Below, piece after piece: positions 59,421 through 64,000 of a stretch of 64,000 bases of DNA. The translations under genes were made by a program, and so were the position numbers. This stretch comes from Chitinophaga pinensis. Lineage in GTDB: Bacteria > Bacteroidota > Bacteroidia > UBA7662. The notes beneath the pieces are model-generated. The model was not told where the DNA came from. It saw only the letters and a program-made list of their open reading frames with translations, and did not search any database. The number at the start of each line of letters is the position of its first letter. Position 1 is the first letter of the stretch. The stretch lies in NCBI GenBank assembly GCA_945874665.1, contig CAMCHJ010000001.1, forward strand, positions 1-64,000, written 5' to 3'.

Positions 59421-59770
59421 TGCCTTGGATTTCGCTCGAATCGGCCGATCAGCTTGCTGATTTGGTGGTTTTGTCGCACCAGCAACCCATCCTTTTTTTC
59501 AAGCACAGCACCCGTTGCAGCATCAGTACTGCCGCTTGGGGGCGCATGGAGCGGGGTGAATCAAAACTTCCACAGAATACCACTTGCGTTTACCTCGATT
59601 TAATTCGGTTCAGGGCATTAAGCAACCAGATCGCCGAGCTTTTTAACGTAGCGCACGAATCGCCACAGGTTTTACTCGTACACCAAGGCCAATGCGTGTA
59701 CCATGCCAGTCACTTCGACATTAGACCGGAGTATGTGCCTATTATCTCCAAAACGACTCACCCCCTATAA
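59420..59770 (+). CDS. YtxJ-like (bacillithiol system) thioredoxin-fold protein
   Basis: PILFFKHSTRCSISTAAWGRMERGE; SPQVLLVHQGQCVYHASHFDI; TAATG overlap with preceding ORF. Confidence 0.8.
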   Translation: MPWISLESADQLADLVVLSHQQPILFFKHSTRCSISTAAWGRMERGESKLPQNTTCVYLDLIRFRALSNQIAELFNVAHESPQVLLVHQGQCVYHASHFDIRPEYVPIISKTTHPL

Positions 59771-60165
59771 ACAAACGTAATGGTTTGCTGGAGGTCGGGG
59801 TGTAAACTCATAGCCACAGGACAAGTGCGTGCCGTGCGTTCGATCAATACCCGATTGTGCTCTGTGTAAGCCCGCGGAAAACGCAGCTCCACTTCAATGC
59901 CCGTAATGCGCCGGGGATTGGTACCCATGATTTTGAAGGATTCGCCCTCCATGCCACTTACATCAATGCCATGTGCGTCAGCCATGATGCCAATTACGGT
60001 CATCATGCAGCTCACCAATGCACTGCTCACCAGGTCAGTTGGCGAAAAAGCAGCGCCTTTTCCGTGATTATCGAGGGGTGCATCGGTAATAATTTCGGTG
60101 CCCGAGCGTATATGGGTAGCAGCCGTGCGCAATTCACCCAAGTATTTGATGTATGCTGTCTTCAT
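59758..60165 (-). CDS. OsmC family protein
   Basis: FSPTDLVSSALVSCMMTVIGIMA; ARTCPVAMSLHP. Confidence 0.93.
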   Translation of the reverse strand: MKTAYIKYLGELRTAATHIRSGTEIITDAPLDNHGKGAAFSPTDLVSSALVSCMMTVIGIMADAHGIDVSGMEGESFKIMGTNPRRITGIEVELRFPRAYTEHNRVLIERTARTCPVAMSLHPDLQQTITFVYRG

Positions 60166-60217
60166 ATTTGCTAATTTAGAGAACTTTTAACAGCTTCATC
60201 TGTGTTTTAATAACCTT

Positions 60218-60973
60218 ATGCAAAAGTGTTTGTTTGTGTTGATGGCCCTGCTGCTGCCGCTTTGCGGATTAAAGGCACAAGGCGGTGAGGAAATCCCAGC
60301 GGGACCTCAGCTCAACTATTTCAAATACGCCACTGGAGGTGTTGGTGTGCATAATTTTGGGTGGTACGCGGGTGGCAAGTATGGCAAAAGTAAATCACGG
60401 CTCGACGACCGCATCTGGGAATTCGACCTCTGGCGGACCCGGCATCCGAAAGAAATCCGCATCAGCAACCCTTCCTTTATCAATCCGCGGCCGTATGTTT
60501 TAGGCAAGCTCAACGACGCTTTCTTTTTGCATGTGGGCTACGGTACCCAACGGTTAATTTTTGATAAAAGCGAAAAAAGCGGGGTAGAAGTACGGTATCA
60601 ACTGAGCATAGGGCCAAGCTTCGCCTTGTTAAAGCCTATTTACCTCGACATCCTCTATCCGCTCAATCCCAACGAGCCCCGCAACCTCACCACCCGAAGT
60701 GAGCGGTATGACCCCACCCGACATTTCGAAAACAACATCTACGGCAGCTCTCGGTTTAGTACAGGATTGGATGAGCTGAACGTCCTGCCAGGCTTGTATG
60801 CCAAAGGCGGTTTTATATTCGAGTGGGGCGCATTCACCGAAGAAATTAAAATTTTAGAGGCCGGCTTGGCTGTCGATATTTTTCCACAAGGCGTGCCTGT
60901 GATGGCGTTTGTGCCAGAAAGACAATTTTTCATCTCCTTCTACCTAGGTTTCCATTTAGGGAAGCGCTGGTAA
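60218..60973 (+). CDS. Conserved hypothetical secreted protein
   Basis: Signal peptide MQKCLFVLMALLLPLCGLKAQ; beta-rich, located upstream of lipA. Confidence 0.6.
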   Translation: MQKCLFVLMALLLPLCGLKAQGGEEIPAGPQLNYFKYATGGVGVHNFGWYAGGKYGKSKSRLDDRIWEFDLWRTRHPKEIRISNPSFINPRPYVLGKLNDAFFLHVGYGTQRLIFDKSEKSGVEVRYQLSIGPSFALLKPIYLDILYPLNPNEPRNLTTRSERYDPTRHFENNIYGSSRFSTGLDELNVLPGLYAKGGFIFEWGAFTEEIKILEAGLAVDIFPQGVPVMAFVPERQFFISFYLGFHLGKRW

Positions 60974-60990
60974 TTGCTTATTTTTGACCC

Positions 60991-61863
60991 ATGCAAGATA
61001 CTTTGGTCCTAGACGTTCGCCAAGAACGACGTAAAAAGCCCAATTGGCTGCGGGTAAAACTGCCCACAGGAAAAGAATATCTCCGGGTGCGCAACCTGGT
61101 TGATCAATATAAACTGCACACCATTTGCGAAAGCGGTAGCTGTCCCAACATGGGCGAATGCTGGGGAGCCGGCACCGCCACCTTCATGATTTTGGGCAAT
61201 GTATGCACCCGCGGCTGCTCGTTTTGCGCCGTGGCTACGGGCCGGCCTACCGAGTTAGACCTCGATGAGCCTTACCGCGTAGCTGAAGCCATTAAGTTAA
61301 TGGAGGTGAAACACGCTGTGCTCACCTCGGTGAACCGCGATGAGCTCAAAGACCGTGGCGCCAGTGTTTGGGCGGCCACCGTGCGCGAAATCCGCAAGCA
61401 ATCGCCCGGCACCACTATGGAAACCCTCATACCCGATGTAAAAGCCAACTGGGAAGCCCTCGAGCTTATGATTTCGGAGCGGCCCGAAGTGGTATCGCAC
61501 AACATGGAAACGGTAAAACGCCTCTATCGCACCGTGCGCCCACAAGCCAAATACGAGCGTAGCTTGGAGCAACTCAGTCGCATCAAAGCTGCTGGTTTAC
61601 GCACCAAAACTGGCTTTATGGTAGGTTTAGGCGAAACCCCTGAAGAAGTAAACGAAATTCTCGACGACCTCAAAGCCGCCGGCGTAGATGTGGTAACCAT
61701 TGGTCAGTACCTCCAACCCACCAAAATGCACCTCGAAGTGGCGGAGTTCATCACCCCCGAGCAGTTTAAGCTGTACGAAGAAATGGGCTACGCCAAAGGC
61801 TTCAACTTTGTAGAAAGCGGTCCTTTGGTACGCTCTTCCTACCACGCAGAAAGACACATCTGA
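60991..61863 (+). CDS. lipA: Lipoyl synthase
   Basis: [13 protein letters not shown] and [13 protein letters not shown] cysteine motifs; [11 protein letters not shown]. Confidence 0.97.
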   Translation: MQDTLVLDVRQERRKKPNWLRVKLPTGKEYLRVRNLVDQYKLHTICESGSCPNMGECWGAGTATFMILGNVCTRGCSFCAVATGRPTELDLDEPYRVAEAIKLMEVKHAVLTSVNRDELKDRGASVWAATVREIRKQSPGTTMETLIPDVKANWEALELMISERPEVVSHNMETVKRLYRTVRPQAKYERSLEQLSRIKAAGLRTKTGFMVGLGETPEEVNEILDDLKAAGVDVVTIGQYLQPTKMHLEVAEFITPEQFKLYEEMGYAKGFNFVESGPLVRSSYHAERHI

Positions 61864-62156
61864 TGGCCATCCGCGGCAGATCACAAACGCTCGACCATGT
61901 GTTGAGCGAGCTCATCGACACTTACAAACTGCGTGGCAAACTCGACGAAGTGGAATTGCATCGCTTTTGGGCCGAATTGCTCGGACCACAAATCAACGCA
62001 CAAACCGAAGGCTTGTATTTGCAAGGCGAAAAAGTGATGGTGCGGTTGAGCAGCTCGGTGTTGCGGTCGGAACTGAGCATGGCCAAAGACAGTATTTTAG
62101 CAAAGATTAACCAGCGTTTTGGCTCAAATCGGGTCAAAGACCTTATTTTTATCTGA
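61863..62156 (+). CDS. DUF721 domain-containing protein
   Basis: [75 protein letters not shown]. Confidence 0.88.
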   Translation: MAIRGRSQTLDHVLSELIDTYKLRGKLDEVELHRFWAELLGPQINAQTEGLYLQGEKVMVRLSSSVLRSELSMAKDSILAKINQRFGSNRVKDLIFI

Positions 62157-62169
62157 TCATTTCACTCCT

Positions 62170-62775
62170 ATGGCACAATTAGTCATCGTACGTCACGGAC
62201 AATCGCAGTGGAACCTCGAAAACCGCTTTACAGGCTGGGTCGATGTTCCCCTTTCAGAAAAAGGCATCGCAGAAGCCAAAGCGGCAGGTGCAAAACTCAA
62301 AGACTTTCGCTTTGATGAAGCCTTCACCAGCGATTTGCAACGTGCGCAACATACTTTGAATTACATACTCGAGGTAAGCAACCAAACCAACATCCCCACC
62401 ACCAAAAATGTAGCCCTCAATGAGCGCATGTATGGCGAATTGCAGGGCCTCGACAAAGCCGATACGGCTGCCAAATACGGTAACGAGCAGGTGCACATTT
62501 GGCGGCGCAGCTTTGATGTGGCTCCTCCTGGTGGCGAAAGTTTGAAGGATACAGCGGCGCGCGTGATTCCATACGTAGAGGCTGAAATTGTACCCAAGCT
62601 CAAAGCAGGCAAAAACATCATCATTGCCGCCCATGGCAACAGCTTGCGTGCCCTCGTGATGTACCTCGAGAAAATGACACCTGAAGAAATACTAAAGTTT
62701 GAAATACCTACGGGATCGCCACGTTTGTATGCGTTAGACGCTGACTTGAACATCCAAAAAGCCATGTATCTTTAA
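62170..62775 (+). CDS. gpmA: 2,3-bisphosphoglycerate-dependent phosphoglycerate mutase
   Basis: [38 protein letters not shown]. Confidence 0.96.
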   Translation: MAQLVIVRHGQSQWNLENRFTGWVDVPLSEKGIAEAKAAGAKLKDFRFDEAFTSDLQRAQHTLNYILEVSNQTNIPTTKNVALNERMYGELQGLDKADTAAKYGNEQVHIWRRSFDVAPPGGESLKDTAARVIPYVEAEIVPKLKAGKNIIIAAHGNSLRALVMYLEKMTPEEILKFEIPTGSPRLYALDADLNIQKAMYL

Positions 62776-62880
62776 AAACCCCGTTTGAAAGCAGCCGGTT
62801 GCGTTATACGCCTCCAAAGCTTTTGTGCTGCACGCAGTCAGCCTTCTCGCTAAAAATTGCATCTGAACATAGAAAAAAAT

Positions 62881-63849
62881 ATGGCCATTAGTTTTACATC
62901 CGACAAAGAAGCCGTCGACGCACTCGCCCAACGCTATCAACAGAGCCTGAAAGAGGTGCAGCAAGTGATTATTGGTCAGGACGAGATCGTAAAAGCCGTG
63001 CTCATCGGCGTTTTCAGTAATGGCCACTGTTTACTGGTGGGCGTGCCGGGCTTGGCTAAAACTTTGCTTGTGCAAACCATGGGCCGCGTGCTCGATTTGA
63101 GCTTTAGCAGGGTGCAGTTTACACCCGACCTCATGCCCGGCGACATAACCGGCTCCGAAATCCTAGACGACCAAAAGCAGTTTCGCTTTATTCCTGGCCC
63201 TTTGTTTGCCAACATCGTGCTCGCCGACGAAATTAACCGTACCCCGCCCAAAACCCAGAGTTCGTTGCTCGAAGCCATGCAAGAGCGGCAAGTGACCGTG
63301 GCCGGCAAAATGTACGAGCTGCCAAAGCCGTTTTTTGTGCTCGCCACCCAAAACCCCATCGAACAGGAGGGCACGTATCCGCTACCGGAGGCGCAACTCG
63401 ACCGCTTTATGTTGAATGTTTGGCTCGACTACCCTAGTTTCGAAGACGAGCTGCGCGTGGTGAAACAAACTACCACAGATAAACAACCTGTGGTAAACAA
63501 AGTCATTGGGGCTGAGGAGATTTTGTACTTCCAACAGCTGGTGCGCCGCATGCCGATTGCAGACAATGTGCTGGAATATGCTGTCAAATTGGCAAATAAA
63601 ACACGGCCGAATAGTCAGTATGCCACCGCCGACACCAATAAATACCTCAGCTGGGGGGCTGGTCCGCGTGCTTCGCAATACCTCACCATCGGAGCTAAAT
63701 GCCATGCCGCCTTGAGCAATAAATACTCTCCAGATATAGAAGACGTTCAGGCTGTGGCAGTTAACATACTTCGCCACCGCATTGTATTGAACTACAAGGC
63801 GGAAGCAGAAGGCTTAAAAGCCGACGACCTCATCAAAAAGTTGATGTAA
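62881..63849 (+). CDS. MoxR family AAA ATPase
   Basis: VGVPGLAKTLLVQTM; LADEINRTPPKTQSSLLEAMQERQVT; ATQNPIEQEGTYPLPEAQLDRFM. Confidence 0.96.
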   Translation: MAISFTSDKEAVDALAQRYQQSLKEVQQVIIGQDEIVKAVLIGVFSNGHCLLVGVPGLAKTLLVQTMGRVLDLSFSRVQFTPDLMPGDITGSEILDDQKQFRFIPGPLFANIVLADEINRTPPKTQSSLLEAMQERQVTVAGKMYELPKPFFVLATQNPIEQEGTYPLPEAQLDRFMLNVWLDYPSFEDELRVVKQTTTDKQPVVNKVIGAEEILYFQQLVRRMPIADNVLEYAVKLANKTRPNSQYATADTNKYLSWGAGPRASQYLTIGAKCHAALSNKYSPDIEDVQAVAVNILRHRIVLNYKAEAEGLKADDLIKKLM

Positions 63850-63904
63850 GCCACACAAAACTGGCACTTACTTTGTTTACAACCATGTATAAATTAGTAC
63901 AAAC

Positions 63905-64000
63905 ATGTATATAATCCTTATGATCGCCATCATGGCAGCCAGCTGGGCTGTTGGGGCTCGTTTCAAAAGTCGTTTCAAAAAGTACGCCGCTACGCCGCTG
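63905..64000 (+). CDS. Membrane zinc metallopeptidase (YugP-like), N-terminal fragment
   Basis: MYIILMIAIMAASWAVGARFKSRFKKYAATPL, resembling YugP N-termini; runs off window end. Confidence 0.55.
   Translation, partial: MYIILMIAIMAASWAVGARFKSRFKKYAATPL

Noticed and set aside
1-64000. CRISPR arrays, rRNA operons, intact transposons or prophage
   Set aside because: No regularly spaced repeats, rRNA sequence, transposase or phage structural genes were seen.

Overview
The window is a chromosomal segment of a Bacteroidota bacterium. The evidence is a T9SS C-terminal sorting domain, TAnnTTTG-type -7 promoter boxes, a GYDIA-family kinase, UpxY and IPExxxVDY proteins. Most of it is housekeeping: mfd, thiL, thiN, a mevalonate-pathway operon, paaABCD with a TetR gene, map, rnc-fabF-acpP, pyk, recF, pdhA, ribH, lipA, gpmA and one tRNA with a CAT anticodon. 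I saw no CRISPR array, rRNA or intact mobile element. The most interesting signal is a perfect palindrome, GTAAC-N4-GTTAC, which I found only four times (4498, 36881, 38803, 45063). Each copy is in a promoter region, and each centre lies about 35-38 nt upstream of a -7-like element. The genes behind them are a TauE/SafE exporter, a SoxB-like phosphoesterase, a T9SS-secreted protein of unknown function, and an MBL-rhodanese gene that heads a sulfane-sulfur/thiosulfate operon (Usp, two YeeE/YedE-type proteins, TsdA-like cytochrome, DsrE, porin). This looks like an undescribed sulfur regulon, probably controlled by a Crp/Fnr-type regulator not present in the window. Other points are a TetR autoregulatory operator at the paa operon, a 3 x 24-bp tandem repeat before thiL, tandem tiny CPAF lipoproteins next to a YtxJ-like gene, and a possible integration scar beside the tRNA. 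All calls were made by eye from sequence and motifs; no searches were run.
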